Shown: one piece after another, positions 8,150-17,565 of the stretch
Position numbering within the stretch: the first letter of the stretch is position 1
How the letters are laid out: each line of letters opens with the position of its first letter
Assembly: GCA_949290055.1 (NCBI GenBank)
Contig: CASEQJ010000006.1
Coordinates: 1 to 64,000, forward strand
DNA from: an uncultured Olsenella sp.
Lineage (GTDB): Bacteria; Actinomycetota; Coriobacteriia; Coriobacteriales; Atopobiaceae
Reading direction: 5' to 3'
DNA: 64,000 bases
Program-made: the position numbers and the translations under genes
Notes under the pieces: model-generated
What the model was told of the DNA's origin: nothing
The model's database searches: none
What the model saw: the letters and a program-made list of their open reading frames with translations, nothing else

Positions 8150-9835
8150 ATGACCAAGAACAACGCACGCGAGAACTGGTGGAAGCAGGCCGTGGTGTAC
8201 CAGGTGTACCCGCGCAGCTTCTACGACACGGACGGCGACGGCCTCGGCGACATACGCGGCGTCACCGCGCAGATGGACTACCTGCGCGAGCTGGGAGTGG
8301 ACGCGATCTGGCTCTCCCCCTTCTACCCCTCCCCGCTCGTCGACGGCGGCTACGACGTGGCCAACTACCGCGACGTGGACCCGCGTCTGGGCACGCTCGA
8401 GGACTTTGACGAAATGGCGGCCGCCGCGCACGCCGCGGGGATCAAGGTCGTCGTGGACATCGTCCCCAACCACACCTCCACCGAGCACGAGTGGTTCAAG
8501 GCGGCGCTGGCCGCCGGTCCCGGCTCCCCGGAGCGCGACCGCTACATATTCCGTCGCGGACGCGGCGAACACGGCGAGCTGCCCCCCAACGGCTGGAGGT
8601 CCACCTTCGGCGGGCCCGGCTGGGAGCCGGTCGGCGACGGCGACTGGTACCTGCACCTCTTTGCGGTGGAGCAGGCGGATCTCAACTGGGAGAACCCTGA
8701 GGTACGCGAGGACTTCAAGCGCACGCTGCGCTTCTGGAGCGACCGCGGCGCCGACGGCTTCCGCATTGACGTGGCCCACGCGCTCGCCAAGGACCTCGAG
8801 AGCCGCCCGCTCGACGAGTGGCCCGACGAACCCGACCAGAACCACCCCGGCGCCGAGAACCCCCTCTGGGACCGCCCGGAGGTCCACGAGATCTACCGGG
8901 AGTGGCGCCAGGTCTTCAACGAGTACGAGCCCGCGCGGTTTGCCGTGGGCGAGGCGTGGGTCGTCCCGGAGCACCAGTGGCGCTACGCCTCGACCGAGGA
9001 GCTCGGCCAGGTCTTCAACTTCGAGCTCGCCAAGGCCAACTGGGCGGCGGACGAGATGCGCCTTGCCATAGAGGAGGGACTCGACTCCGCCGAGCGCTCC
9101 GGCTCCACCACCACCTGGGTCCTCTCCAACCACGACGTGGTGCGCCACGCCACGCGCTACGGCCTGCCGCAGGTCAAGTCCGCGGTGCACCACCAGCTCG
9201 CCAACGACTGGCTGCTGCGTGACGGGCGCACCTACCATGAGGACCGCGCGCTCGGGACGCGCCGCGCGCGGGCGGCGCTGCTCATGGAGCTGGGGCTTCC
9301 CGGGTCGGTCTACCTCTACCAGGGCGAGGAGCTGGGCCTCTTTGAGGTCGCGGACATCCCCTGGGACGCGCTCGAGGACCCGCAGGCGCACATGACCGCG
9401 CACGGCGACGCCCCCAAGGGTCGCGACGGCTGCCGCGTGCCGCTGCCCTGGGAGGCCGAGAAGGGCGACTTTGGCTTCTCGGCACCGGCGATGCACGCGC
9501 CCGCGCACCTGCCGCAGCCCGCGTGGTTCGCGTGCCACGCCGTGGACGTGGAGGAGGGCGACGAGCGCTCCATGCTCCACTACTACCGCCGTGCCCTCAA
9601 GCTGCGCGCGGAGCTGCTCACGGCCACCGGGGACACGTCGCTCACGTGGGCGGACGGCTATGACGACCAGGTCATTGCCTACCGTCGTCCCACTGCGGAC
9701 GGCAGGGTGCTCACGAGCGTGACCAACTTCGGTGCGCATGCCGTCGAGCTTCCCGAGGGCGAGGTCCTTCTCGCCAGCGCCGAGCTTTCGGACGGGGCGC
9801 TGCCCGCAGACGCCACGGCTTGGGTCGTTTGCTAG
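8150..9835 (+). CDS. GH13 alpha-glucosidase (oligo-1,6-glucosidase type)
   Basis: A 561-residue cytoplasmic alpha-glucosidase hydrolysing short alpha-glucosides such as isomaltose, the glucose side of raffinose-type sugars or sucrose. Motifs are WWKQAVVYQVYPRSF at the N-terminus, DIVPNHTS, DGFRIDVAHAL (nucleophile Asp), FAVGEAWV (acid/base Glu) and LSNHDVVRHATRYG (transition-state Asp). There is no signal peptide. The ATG has GGAAAGGAG upstream. It follows the lacI-type gene and a stem-loop and precedes a Gfo/Idh oxidoreductase on the same strand, suggesting a LacI-controlled unit. Confidence 0.92.
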   Translation: MTKNNARENWWKQAVVYQVYPRSFYDTDGDGLGDIRGVTAQMDYLRELGVDAIWLSPFYPSPLVDGGYDVANYRDVDPRLGTLEDFDEMAAAAHAAGIKVVVDIVPNHTSTEHEWFKAALAAGPGSPERDRYIFRRGRGEHGELPPNGWRSTFGGPGWEPVGDGDWYLHLFAVEQADLNWENPEVREDFKRTLRFWSDRGADGFRIDVAHALAKDLESRPLDEWPDEPDQNHPGAENPLWDRPEVHEIYREWRQVFNEYEPARFAVGEAWVVPEHQWRYASTEELGQVFNFELAKANWAADEMRLAIEEGLDSAERSGSTTTWVLSNHDVVRHATRYGLPQVKSAVHHQLANDWLLRDGRTYHEDRALGTRRARAALLMELGLPGSVYLYQGEELGLFEVADIPWDALEDPQAHMTAHGDAPKGRDGCRVPLPWEAEKGDFGFSAPAMHAPAHLPQPAWFACHAVDVEEGDERSMLHYYRRALKLRAELLTATGDTSLTWADGYDDQVIAYRRPTADGRVLTSVTNFGAHAVELPEGEVLLASAELSDGALPADATAWVVC

Positions 9836-9883
9836 CCCGCTGCTGCTACAGTAGGCACAGGCGAGAAGGACGGAGGGCGTGAC

Positions 9884-10870
9884 ATGAAGACCATGCGCAT
9901 GGGCTACCTTGGCGCGGGCAACATTTCGGGGCAGATGGCGGCGACCGTCGCGCGCATGGGTGAGGTGGAGAACTACGCCGTCGCCGCGCGCGACCCCGAG
10001 CGCGCGCGGGAGTTTGCCGATCGCTGGGGCTTCTCGCGCGCCTACGGCTCCTACGAGGAGCTGCTTGCCGACCCCGACGTGGACCTCGTCTACGTGGCGC
10101 TCCCCCACTCGCACCACCACCGCTGGACCATTGCCGCGCTTGAGGCCGGCCACCACGTGCTGTGCGAGAAGGCCTTCGCCGCCAACGAGGGTCAGGCGCG
10201 CGACATGGTCGCGTGCGCCCACGAGCGGGGGCTCCTGCTCGTCGAGGCGATCTGGACGCGCTACATGCCGTCGCGGGGCATGATCGACAAGATCGTCTCG
10301 AGCGGCGAGATCGGCGAGGTCACGACCGTCGCGGCCAACCTCGGCTACCGCGTGGACGGCAACGCGCGCATGACCGACCCGGCGCTCGCCGGCGGGGCAC
10401 TTCTCGACCTCACGGTCTACCCGCTGAACTTCGCCAGCATGGTGCTCGGCAACAGGATCCGCCGCATCGCGGCGTCCATGGTGCCCGCCGCGACCGGCGT
10501 GGACGGACAGGACAACGTCATGATCGAGTACGAGTCCGGACAAATGGCGAGCCTGTTCTCCACGATGTACGCCATGACCGACCGCGAGGGCCAGATTCTG
10601 GGCACCAAGGGCTTCGTCACCGTCGAGAACATAAACAACCCGCAGGTCATACGCGTCTACGCGTCCGACGGGCTCACCCGCGAGCTCACGCGCGAGATTG
10701 CGGTGCCCGAGCAGATCTCCGGCTACGAGTACGAGCTGCTGTCCTGCAAGCGCGCCATTGAGGCGGGCGCGCTCGAGTGCCCGGAAATGCCCCACGCCGA
10801 GACGCTCGAGCTCATGCGGCAAATGGACGAGATCCGCCGCCAGTTTGGCGTCGTCTTCCCGTTCGAGTAG
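9884..10870 (+). CDS. Gfo/Idh/MocA-family NAD(P)-dependent oxidoreductase
   Basis: A 328-residue protein with an N-terminal Rossmann fold (GYLGAGNISGQMA) and the family block YVALPHSHHHRWTIAALEAGHHVLCEKAFA, where CEKA stands in for the usual EKP catalytic lysine motif. Family members oxidise sugars, sugar derivatives or inositols. Co-orientation with the alpha-glucosidase 48 bases upstream suggests a role in modifying a sugar from the same locus; the substrate is unknown. GGAGGG lies upstream of the ATG. It is followed by a dyad and a strong stem-loop. Confidence 0.88.
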   Translation: MKTMRMGYLGAGNISGQMAATVARMGEVENYAVAARDPERAREFADRWGFSRAYGSYEELLADPDVDLVYVALPHSHHHRWTIAALEAGHHVLCEKAFAANEGQARDMVACAHERGLLLVEAIWTRYMPSRGMIDKIVSSGEIGEVTTVAANLGYRVDGNARMTDPALAGGALLDLTVYPLNFASMVLGNRIRRIAASMVPAATGVDGQDNVMIEYESGQMASLFSTMYAMTDREGQILGTKGFVTVENINNPQVIRVYASDGLTRELTREIAVPEQISGYEYELLSCKRAIEAGALECPEMPHAETLELMRQMDEIRRQFGVVFPFE

Positions 10871-10879
10871 CCGTCGCCC

Positions 10880-10960
10880 GAATTAACGCGCTAAATTCCG
10901 CAAGCGCGTTATTCTCAACTGCACATATACGAAGTGGTATCAAATTTAGCTCATTAATTC
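10880..10960. repeat. dyad H: AT-rich inverted repeat
   Basis: GAATTAACGCGCTAAATT (10880-10897) is mirrored by AATTTAGCTCATTAATTC (10943-10960) with three mismatches across 18 bases and a 45-base spacer. It lies just after the Gfo/Idh stop, between convergent genes. It is markedly AT-rich for this genome. No other copy was seen in the window. Confidence 0.65.
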
Positions 10961-10979
10961 GCACCAAGCCGAGAAGGAC

Positions 10980-11047
10980 AGGGCCGCCCCCTGTTCCGTA
11001 GAGAAGTTCCGCGCAGCGCACTTCCCGAAGGAACAGGGGGCGACCCG
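10980..11047. terminator. large stem-loop between convergent genes
   Basis: GGGCCGCCCCCTGTTCC (10980-10996) pairs with GGAACAGGGGGCGACCC (11030-11046) around a 33-base loop with its own GAAGT/ACTTC pairing. Placed between convergent Gfo/Idh and alpha-galactosidase genes, it is a likely bidirectional terminator without a T-run. Confidence 0.7.
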
Positions 11048-11066
11048 GCCATTGCGGCTCGGGGCG

Positions 11067-13259
11067 CTAGTTCACGCGCTCGAAGCGGTACATGAAGCTC
11101 TCGTAGGGCGTGGCGGGCACGGAGACGGGCAGGCCCATGTCCATGAGGGCGTCGGCGGCGTAGACGTCGCCGTTGCTCACCATGCGGTAGCGTGCCCCCG
11201 GTGTGAGGCCGCGCGGCACGACGTAGTTGGCCAGTCCGTAGCCGTCCACGCGCGTGACCACGGCGCACACGAGCGCCTCCGAGCCGTCCTCGGAGACGAA
11301 CTCCCAGGCCGCGAGCGTGGCGTCCTTGGGGTCGGTCAGACGGTAGAAGAGGCCCTCGCGCACGAGGTGCTCGATCGTGCGATAGGTCTTGACCTGGCTC
11401 TTTATGAGCTCGCAGGCGCGCTCGTTCAGCTCCATGAGGTCGAGCTCGTAGCCGAAGGCGCCGCCGCCCATGGCAACGGTCCCGCGGGCGCCGAGAGGAA
11501 CGGTGCGCCCGGTGATCTCGTTGGGACAGGCGGAGACGTGCGCGCCCATAGCCGAGCACGGGTAGCCGAACGAGGTGCCGTACTGGATCTCCAGGCGGTT
11601 GCGCGCGTCGGTGTTGTCCGAGGTCCAGATCTGGGGCGTGTAGTAGAGCATGCCCGCGTCAAAGCGGCCGCCGCCCGCCGAGCAGCCCTCGATCAGCAGC
11701 TCCGGGTAGCGGGAGCGAATGCGCTCGAGAAGGTCGTAGAGGCCGAGCATGTAGTCGTAGAGAACCTTGCCCTGGTCGCTCGCGGTGCGCGAGTACACGT
11801 CGACGATCGAGCGGTTGTAGTCCCACTTGACGTAGTCGATCCCGCCCTGGTCGAGCACGGCGCAGAGCTGCTCGAAGAGGTTCTCGCGCACCTCCGCGCG
11901 CGAGAGGTCCAGCACCAGCTGGTCGCGGCCGAGCACGGGCTCCTTGCCGGGGACGGCGAGCGCCCAGTCGGGGTGCGCGCGGAAGAGGTCGGAGTCCTCG
12001 TTGACCATCTCCGGCTCCACCCAGATTCCAAATCCCAGGCCCACCTCGTTCACGCGGTGCGCGAGGTCGGCCACGGTGCCGCCGAGCTTGCCCATGTTGG
12101 GCTGCCAGTCGCCGAGGCCGCGGTGGTCGTCGTTTCTGGACCCAAACCAGCCGTCGTCCATGACGAGCATGTCCAGACCCAGCTCCGCGGCCTTCTTCGC
12201 AAGCTCCACGAGCTTGTCGCCCGTGAAGTCGAAGTAGCAGGCCTCCCAGCTGTTGATCAGGATCGGCCGCGGGGCGTCGCGCCAGGGGCCGCGGCAGACG
12301 TGGCGACGAATGCAGCGGTGGAGGTTGTGGGAGACCTTCTCCAGGCCGGCGTCGGAGTAGGTCATGATCACCTCGGGCGCCAAGATCTTCTCGCCCGGCT
12401 CGAGCGGGTAGGAGAAGAGGTCGTCGTCGAGACCCATCTGGAGGCGGGACTGGTCGTACTGGTCACGCTCGGCCTCGGCGAGAAACCCGCCGCTGTAGAC
12501 GAAGCTCATGGACCAGCAGCGGCCCGAGGTCTCGGTGGCGGCGTGGTCGCAGGCGATCATGACCGGGTTGTACTGGTTGGAGGACATGCCGCGGCGGCTG
12601 CCCACTGAGAGCGCGCCGTTGAGCAGGTGGCGGCGCGTGGGCCGGCGCTCCATGGCGTGGCGGCCATCGAAGGTAATGACGTCGAGGTCGCCGGTCACAA
12701 GGTCGAGGCAGGCGCTCTGGAGCTTCTCCACGGTGACGCGGCCGGTGCCGTTGTTGCGGACCACGGCCGCGCGGGTGATCACGTCGAGCTCGGGCAGGAC
12801 GCCGTAGAGCAGCTCGACCTCGAGGCCCAGGCGCTCGTCGGCGAGCGTCACCGAGAGGGTCTCGGCACCGTCCGCCTCGGCGTCCGCATAGACGGCGGGA
12901 AGCCCCGGCAGGCCGTACTTGCCCGGACGAATCTCGTGGCACTTGTAGCGCAGGTCGCAGCCGAAGGTGCCCTCGGCGTCGCGGACGAGAAGGGCCGGGC
13001 TGCGCATGTCACCGGAACCCTGGAAGGGGTACTCCTGGGGGAGAAAGTCGAGGGAGTAGGTGCGGTCGGCCACGTCGTGCGGACAGCCGCACATGCCGCT
13101 GCGGTCGCAGTAGGTAACGAGGTAGGACAGGTCTCCCTCAGCGCGGGCGCCGTAGTAGAGGTGGAGCAGGTACCCATACTCGTCGATCTTCATCTGATAC
13201 GAGGTGCGGTCGGTGGAGATGGTGAGGGTGCGGGCGTCGGCATCATACGACAGGGGCAT
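11067..13259 (-). CDS. GH36 alpha-galactosidase
   Basis: A 730-residue cytoplasmic alpha-galactosidase releasing galactose from melibiose, raffinose or stachyose. The family pattern is clear: MDDGWFGSRNDD, YVKWDYNR (nucleophile Asp) and WTSDNTDARNR (acid/base Asp), within a (beta/alpha)8 barrel flanked by an N-terminal beta-sandwich and a C-terminal beta domain. The start at 13259 (MPLSYDADART) has GAGG upstream; a longer in-frame start at 13313 falls inside the preceding stem-loop gap. It is the last gene of the msmK-binding protein-permease operon, matching an imported alpha-galactoside. Confidence 0.94.
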   Translation of the reverse strand: MPLSYDADARTLTISTDRTSYQMKIDEYGYLLHLYYGARAEGDLSYLVTYCDRSGMCGCPHDVADRTYSLDFLPQEYPFQGSGDMRSPALLVRDAEGTFGCDLRYKCHEIRPGKYGLPGLPAVYADAEADGAETLSVTLADERLGLEVELLYGVLPELDVITRAAVVRNNGTGRVTVEKLQSACLDLVTGDLDVITFDGRHAMERRPTRRHLLNGALSVGSRRGMSSNQYNPVMIACDHAATETSGRCWSMSFVYSGGFLAEAERDQYDQSRLQMGLDDDLFSYPLEPGEKILAPEVIMTYSDAGLEKVSHNLHRCIRRHVCRGPWRDAPRPILINSWEACYFDFTGDKLVELAKKAAELGLDMLVMDDGWFGSRNDDHRGLGDWQPNMGKLGGTVADLAHRVNEVGLGFGIWVEPEMVNEDSDLFRAHPDWALAVPGKEPVLGRDQLVLDLSRAEVRENLFEQLCAVLDQGGIDYVKWDYNRSIVDVYSRTASDQGKVLYDYMLGLYDLLERIRSRYPELLIEGCSAGGGRFDAGMLYYTPQIWTSDNTDARNRLEIQYGTSFGYPCSAMGAHVSACPNEITGRTVPLGARGTVAMGGGAFGYELDLMELNERACELIKSQVKTYRTIEHLVREGLFYRLTDPKDATLAAWEFVSEDGSEALVCAVVTRVDGYGLANYVVPRGLTPGARYRMVSNGDVYAADALMDMGLPVSVPATPYESFMYRFERVN

Positions 13260-13318
13260 GGTTCCTCGGTTCCTCTCGTCGAGCTGGAACGTGCAATCGC
13301 GAATGTAGCGCATTTGGG

Positions 13319-13356
13319 GACGCCCGGAACCCGTCGCGTGGCGGATTCCGGGCGTC
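13319..13356 (-). terminator. stem-loop between permease and alpha-galactosidase
   Basis: A perfect 11-base stem (GACGCCCGGAA with TTCCGGGCGTC) lies in the gap between the second permease and the alpha-galactosidase gene. There is no T-run. Within an operon such a hairpin usually adjusts the ratio of transporter to enzyme by partial termination or 3' protection. Confidence 0.7.
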
Positions 13357-13398
13357 AGGGGGAATCTTTACAGATACCCTACGTTTCCAACGAGCTGC

Positions 13399-14256
13399 CT
13401 ACTTCACGGCACCGTTGGTGACGCCGCCAATGATCTGCTTCTGCGCCACGATGTAGAAAATGATCATGGGGAGCATGGCGAGCAGGTAGGAGGCAAAGGC
13501 CAGGTTGTAGTTCGTGGAGAACGCGGTCTGGAAGTTCATCTGCGCGAGCGGCAGGGTGTTGACGCCGGAGCCGCCCATGATGACGAGCGGGGTCATGACG
13601 TCGTTCCACACGGCCAGGCCGGTGATGACGGCGACGGTGGCGTGCATGGGCTTGAGCAGCGGGAAGATGACCTTCCAGTAGGTGGTCCAGGTGGACGCGC
13701 CGTCGACGCGGGCGGCCTCCTCGAGGGCGGTCGGAATGTTCCTCAGGTAGCCGGTGTAGAGCATCATGTTCATCGGCATGTAGAACACCACGTAGAGGAT
13801 CATGACGCCGATCATGTTGTCGAGGTGCATAACGGCCGTCTGCTTGACGAGCGGCATCATCAGGATCGCAAAGGGCACATACATGCCGGCGACGATGAAG
13901 TAGTAGGACGCCTTGAAGAGCTTCTTCTTGTCCATGTTGCGCCCGATCGCGTAAGCCGCGAGGCTGTGGATCAGGATGGAGACCACGACCGCGACAACGG
14001 TGATCACCAGCGAGTTCATGAACGAGTGGAAGAAGTCCGTGACTTGGATGGCCTCGATGAAGTTGTCGAGGGACCAGGTGCTCGGAAGCGAGAGAATGCC
14101 GGCAATGTCGTTGGTCATCTCGGAGGGGTCCTTGAAGGCGATGACCACGGCCATGTAGAGCGGGAAGAGCACGGTCAGGGTGCCGACCATGAGCAGAATC
14201 GTGACGGGCCAGTTGACCCGCTCCCTGACCTTCTCGGGAACCGTGTTGTTAGCCAT
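13399..14256 (-). CDS. sugar ABC transporter permease (MalG/MsmG-type)
   Basis: A 285-residue inner-membrane permease with six hydrophobic segments. It carries the EAA-type coupling loop (LEEAARVDGASTWTTYWKVIFPLLKP) that docks on the ATPase. It pairs with the upstream permease, and the two genes overlap by one base (start 14256, stop of the other gene 14256-14258). By context it imports an alpha-galactoside such as raffinose or melibiose. Confidence 0.93.
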   Translation of the reverse strand: MANNTVPEKVRERVNWPVTILLMVGTLTVLFPLYMAVVIAFKDPSEMTNDIAGILSLPSTWSLDNFIEAIQVTDFFHSFMNSLVITVVAVVVSILIHSLAAYAIGRNMDKKKLFKASYYFIVAGMYVPFAILMMPLVKQTAVMHLDNMIGVMILYVVFYMPMNMMLYTGYLRNIPTALEEAARVDGASTWTTYWKVIFPLLKPMHATVAVITGLAVWNDVMTPLVIMGGSGVNTLPLAQMNFQTAFSTNYNLAFASYLLAMLPMIIFYIVAQKQIIGGVTNGAVK

Positions 14257-15125
14257 TAGAGCTGCTCCTCCTTACTGTTCAGGAACTTCGTCTGCGCGAT
14301 GGAGACCACGGCGATAAGGGCAAAGAAGATCACCGCGTTCGCGCACTGGAAGCCGAACTGGCCGCCGGAGAGGCCGTTGTTGTAGATGAGGTAGGAGATC
14401 GACTCGGTGGACTGCGCGGGACCGCCGGAGGTCATCGAGACGATCTGGTCAAAGACCATGAGCATATCCTTCATGACCAGGACCATGTTGGTGGTGATGG
14501 ACGGCATGATGAGCGGGAACGTGAGGTAGCGGAACTTGTCCCAGCCCGTGGCGCCGTCGAGCGCGCCGGCCTCGTAGACGTCCTCGGGAACCGAGGAGAG
14601 GCCGGTGATGTAGATAATCGTGGTCTGGGCGCAAGCCTGCCACACGAGGACCACGACGATGGCCACCCACGCCCACTCCTTGCTCGCCAGGATCGACTCC
14701 GCACCGGTGACGGCCGGGACGATGTAGGTGAAGAAGTAGGAGAAGACGTAGCCGACGACCAGGGCGCCGAGGATGCGAGGCACAAAGTACAGGCCGCGCA
14801 GGGCACTCTTGAACTTGATCTTGCCCGAGAGGCCGATGGCGATGATGAGCGAGATCACGTTGACCAGGATCGTGGACACCACGGCCACCTTGAAGGTGAA
14901 CAGATACGAGTTGCCCACGCGGGCGTCCTGGAACAGGTCGATGTAGTTCTGGAAGCCCACGATCTCGAAGGCGCCGTAGCCCTTGGAGTCGGTGAAGCTG
15001 TAGAAGAATCCCGTGAGCAGCGGGAACGTGTTGAAGGCGCAGAACAGGATCAGCACGGGGATCAAGATCATGAGGAAGGTGCGGTTCCTGTCAGACCCCG
15101 TCTTGGCCTTAGCGAGACTTGCCAT
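14256..15125 (-). CDS. sugar ABC transporter permease (MalF/MsmF-type)
   Basis: A 289-residue permease with an N-terminal cytoplasmic tail, six membrane segments and the EAA loop (DVYEAGALDGATGWDKFRYLTFPLIMP). It forms a heterodimer with the next permease. The start at 15125 follows the binding-protein gene by 18 bases with GGAGGG upstream. It belongs to the five-gene operon running from the ATPase gene to the alpha-galactosidase. Confidence 0.93.
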   Translation of the reverse strand: MASLAKAKTGSDRNRTFLMILIPVLILFCAFNTFPLLTGFFYSFTDSKGYGAFEIVGFQNYIDLFQDARVGNSYLFTFKVAVVSTILVNVISLIIAIGLSGKIKFKSALRGLYFVPRILGALVVGYVFSYFFTYIVPAVTGAESILASKEWAWVAIVVVLVWQACAQTTIIYITGLSSVPEDVYEAGALDGATGWDKFRYLTFPLIMPSITTNMVLVMKDMLMVFDQIVSMTSGGPAQSTESISYLIYNNGLSGGQFGFQCANAVIFFALIAVVSIAQTKFLNSKEEQL

Positions 15126-15143
15126 GCGATACCCTCCTTTTCC

Positions 15144-16430
15144 TTATCCCTGGTTCTCTTCGTATTCCTGGACCTTGCGGATGACGGCGCGGTTGTAGCG
15201 CTGCCAGTCCTCGTCCCACTTGGCGAGAAACGCGTCGACGTCACCGTCGAGCAGCATCGCCTGGAGCTGCGCGTCGCAGGCCATGGCGCTCTGGTAGGAG
15301 TGGTCAAGGTAGTCGAGGACCTTGCCCTCGTCGAGGAACGGCTGGATGTCGTCGTAGAGCGGGTCGAGCGTGTAGTCTCCCTCGGTGCAGGGGATGGCGC
15401 GCTGGTCGTCGATGTAGGTCTGCACGTTCTCCTGCTGGCTCAGGAAGTCGATGACCTCGTAGACCGCGTCCTTGTGCTGGCAGGTCTCGGCGACGCACCA
15501 CTGCAGGTCGACGCCCGAGACGACGATGCGGTCGCCGGGGTTGTCTGCCGAGGGCATGGCAAAGAGGCCGATGTTCATGTCCGGGTTGACCGAGAGAATC
15601 TGCGGCACGGCAAAGGAGCCGCACGGGTACATCGCGCTCTGGCCGCGCGCGAAGGCGGTGCAGGCGTCGTTGTAGGCGTAGGCGAAGGGGCCGGGCTCCG
15701 CGTAGTCGAGCAGCTGCAGCATGCGCTCGGCCGGCTCGCGGTAGTAGTCGGCGAACTTGGCCTTGCCGGAGTTGACCTGGAAGGCCAGGTCGGACGGGAC
15801 CATGTTGATCGTGATGGAGTTCCAGGGCGAGAGGATCGTCCAGGTGTCAAGATAGCCCAGGTAGATTGGGTAGATGTCGGGCTCCTCAGACTTGATCTGC
15901 TCGAAGAGGGCGATCATCTCGTCCCAGGTCTCGGGGATCTCCCAGCCGTGCTCGACGAACATGTCCTTGTTGTAGAGCATGCCGGCCGCGTTGGCCACGT
16001 ACGGGACGCCGTAGATGCCCTCCATGGGCACGTAGGTCACGCTCTTGAGAATGTCACTGTAGGCGGACTGGACCTTCTCGCTCGTGGGGCAGTCGGAGAC
16101 GTCGGCGAGGATGTCGGAGTCCACGAAGTTGGCGTAGTCCGCATCGCCACCGATGCCGATGACGTCGGGGTAGTCCTCGCGGACGAAGCGGGTCTTCATG
16201 ATGGTGACGGCGTCGGCCGGGCTGTTGATCGTGAGGACGATGTCGTCGTGGGAGGCATTGAACTCCTCCTGGAGCTGCTCGAAGATGCTCACGGCCTCCT
16301 GCTTGTAGGAGACAATCTCGACCTCGACCTTGCCGTCGGCGCGCTCGTTCACGCAGCCCGCGAGCGCCAGGCCTGCGGCTGCAGCACCCGCTGCGCTCAA
16401 GAAGGAGCGACGTGTCAGTGTTCTTCTCAT
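15144..16430 (-). CDS. sugar ABC transporter substrate-binding lipoprotein
   Basis: A 428-residue extracellular binding protein. The N-terminus combines a twin-arginine-like motif (RRSFLSAAG) with a lipobox (LALAGC), so the mature protein is a membrane-anchored lipoprotein, possibly exported by Tat. The body is a family-1 solute-binding fold (ERADGKVEVEIVSYKQEAVSIFEQLQEEFN). It supplies sugar to the two permeases downstream. It lies 19 bases after the ATPase gene in the same operon. Confidence 0.92.
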   Translation of the reverse strand: MRRTLTRRSFLSAAGAAAAGLALAGCVNERADGKVEVEIVSYKQEAVSIFEQLQEEFNASHDDIVLTINSPADAVTIMKTRFVREDYPDVIGIGGDADYANFVDSDILADVSDCPTSEKVQSAYSDILKSVTYVPMEGIYGVPYVANAAGMLYNKDMFVEHGWEIPETWDEMIALFEQIKSEEPDIYPIYLGYLDTWTILSPWNSITINMVPSDLAFQVNSGKAKFADYYREPAERMLQLLDYAEPGPFAYAYNDACTAFARGQSAMYPCGSFAVPQILSVNPDMNIGLFAMPSADNPGDRIVVSGVDLQWCVAETCQHKDAVYEVIDFLSQQENVQTYIDDQRAIPCTEGDYTLDPLYDDIQPFLDEGKVLDYLDHSYQSAMACDAQLQAMLLDGDVDAFLAKWDEDWQRYNRAVIRKVQEYEENQG

Positions 16431-16449
16431 TTGCTCTGCTCCTCCTTCC

Positions 16450-17565
16450 CTAGTGGGCGATGGCGAGCTCGGTCTGCTTGTCGAAGAGGTGGATCTTGTC
16501 GACGTCGACGGAGCAGTTGATCTTGTCGCCGGTACGGACGGGGCTCGAGGCGGAGAGGTGCGCGGAGATCTGGCCGCCCTCGACGTCGGCGTAGATCATG
16601 GCCTCGGAGCCCAGCAGCTCGTAGACCGTGACCTCTGCCGGGAAGGTCTCGGAGAGGGTGCGGCCCTCGGCGTACTCGCGCTCCTCGACAACGTCCTCGG
16701 GGCGAATGCCCATGACGACGACCTTGCCCACGTAGCCGCCGTCCTTCAGGGCCTGGGCCTTGGCGCCAGTGAGGGTGATGACGTTCTTGCCAAAGGTGAG
16801 CGTCACGCCGTCGTCCTTCTCGGCCACCGTCACGTCAATGAAGTTCATCTGCGGGGAGCCGATGAAGCCGGCGACGAAGAGGTTGCAGGGCTCGTTGTAG
16901 AGCTTGGTGGGGGTGTCCACCTGCTGCATGACGCCGTCCTTCATGACGACGATGCGGGTGCCGAGCGTCATGGCCTCGGTCTGGTCGTGCGTGACGTATA
17001 TGATCGTGGCACCGAGGCGGTCGTGGAGCTTGGAGATCTCCGCACGCATCTGCACGCGCAGCTTGGCGTCGAGGTTGGAGAGCGGCTCGTCCATGAGGTA
17101 GACCTTGGGGTTGCGGACGATGGCGCGGCCCATGGCGACGCGCTGGCGCTGGCCGCCGGAGAGGGCGGACGGCTTGCGGTCGAGGAGCTTCTCGAGGTCG
17201 AGAATGCGGGCGGCCTCGCGGACGGCCTTGTCGATCTCGTTGGCGTCGACCTTGCGGAGCTTGAGCGGGAACGCCATGTTCTCGTAGACGGTCATGTGCG
17301 GGTACAGCGCGTAGGTCTGGAAGACCATGGCGATGTCGCGGTCCTTGGGCTCGACGTCGTTGACCACGCGACCGTCGATCTTGAGGGTGCCGGAGGTGAT
17401 GTCCTCGAGGCCGGCGATCATGCGCAGCGTCGTGGACTTGCCGCAGCCGGACGGGCCGACGAAGATGATGAACTCCTTGTCGGCGATCTCAAGGTTGAAG
17501 TCCTTCACCCCCTCGTAGCCGTTGGGGTACTTCTTTCCTACGTGTTCGAGCGTGAGGCTTGCCAT
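16450..17565 (-). CDS. msmK: sugar ABC transporter ATP-binding protein (MsmK/UgpC/MalK-type)
   Basis: A 371-residue ATPase with Walker A (GPSGCGKST), signature LSGGQRQRVAMGRA, Walker B VYLMDEPLSNLDAK, and a C-terminal TOBE-type regulatory domain (from about residue 240). The start at 17565 has AAAGG upstream. It heads the transport operon, whereas in many Gram-positive bacteria this ATPase is encoded elsewhere and shared among transporters; here it appears dedicated. Its promoter should lie in the AT-rich gap shared with the divergent AraC gene. Confidence 0.93.
   Translation of the reverse strand: MASLTLEHVGKKYPNGYEGVKDFNLEIADKEFIIFVGPSGCGKSTTLRMIAGLEDITSGTLKIDGRVVNDVEPKDRDIAMVFQTYALYPHMTVYENMAFPLKLRKVDANEIDKAVREAARILDLEKLLDRKPSALSGGQRQRVAMGRAIVRNPKVYLMDEPLSNLDAKLRVQMRAEISKLHDRLGATIIYVTHDQTEAMTLGTRIVVMKDGVMQQVDTPTKLYNEPCNLFVAGFIGSPQMNFIDVTVAEKDDGVTLTFGKNVITLTGAKAQALKDGGYVGKVVVMGIRPEDVVEEREYAEGRTLSETFPAEVTVYELLGSEAMIYADVEGGQISAHLSASSPVRTGDKINCSVDVDKIHLFDKQTELAIAH

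Noticed and set aside
8120-10822. A 900-codon reverse reading frame opposite the alpha-glucosidase and oxidoreductase genes
   Set aside because: It is antisense to two clear enzyme genes, rich in Arg/Gly/His/Val repeats typical of high-GC antisense frames, with no ribosome site or recognisable domain.
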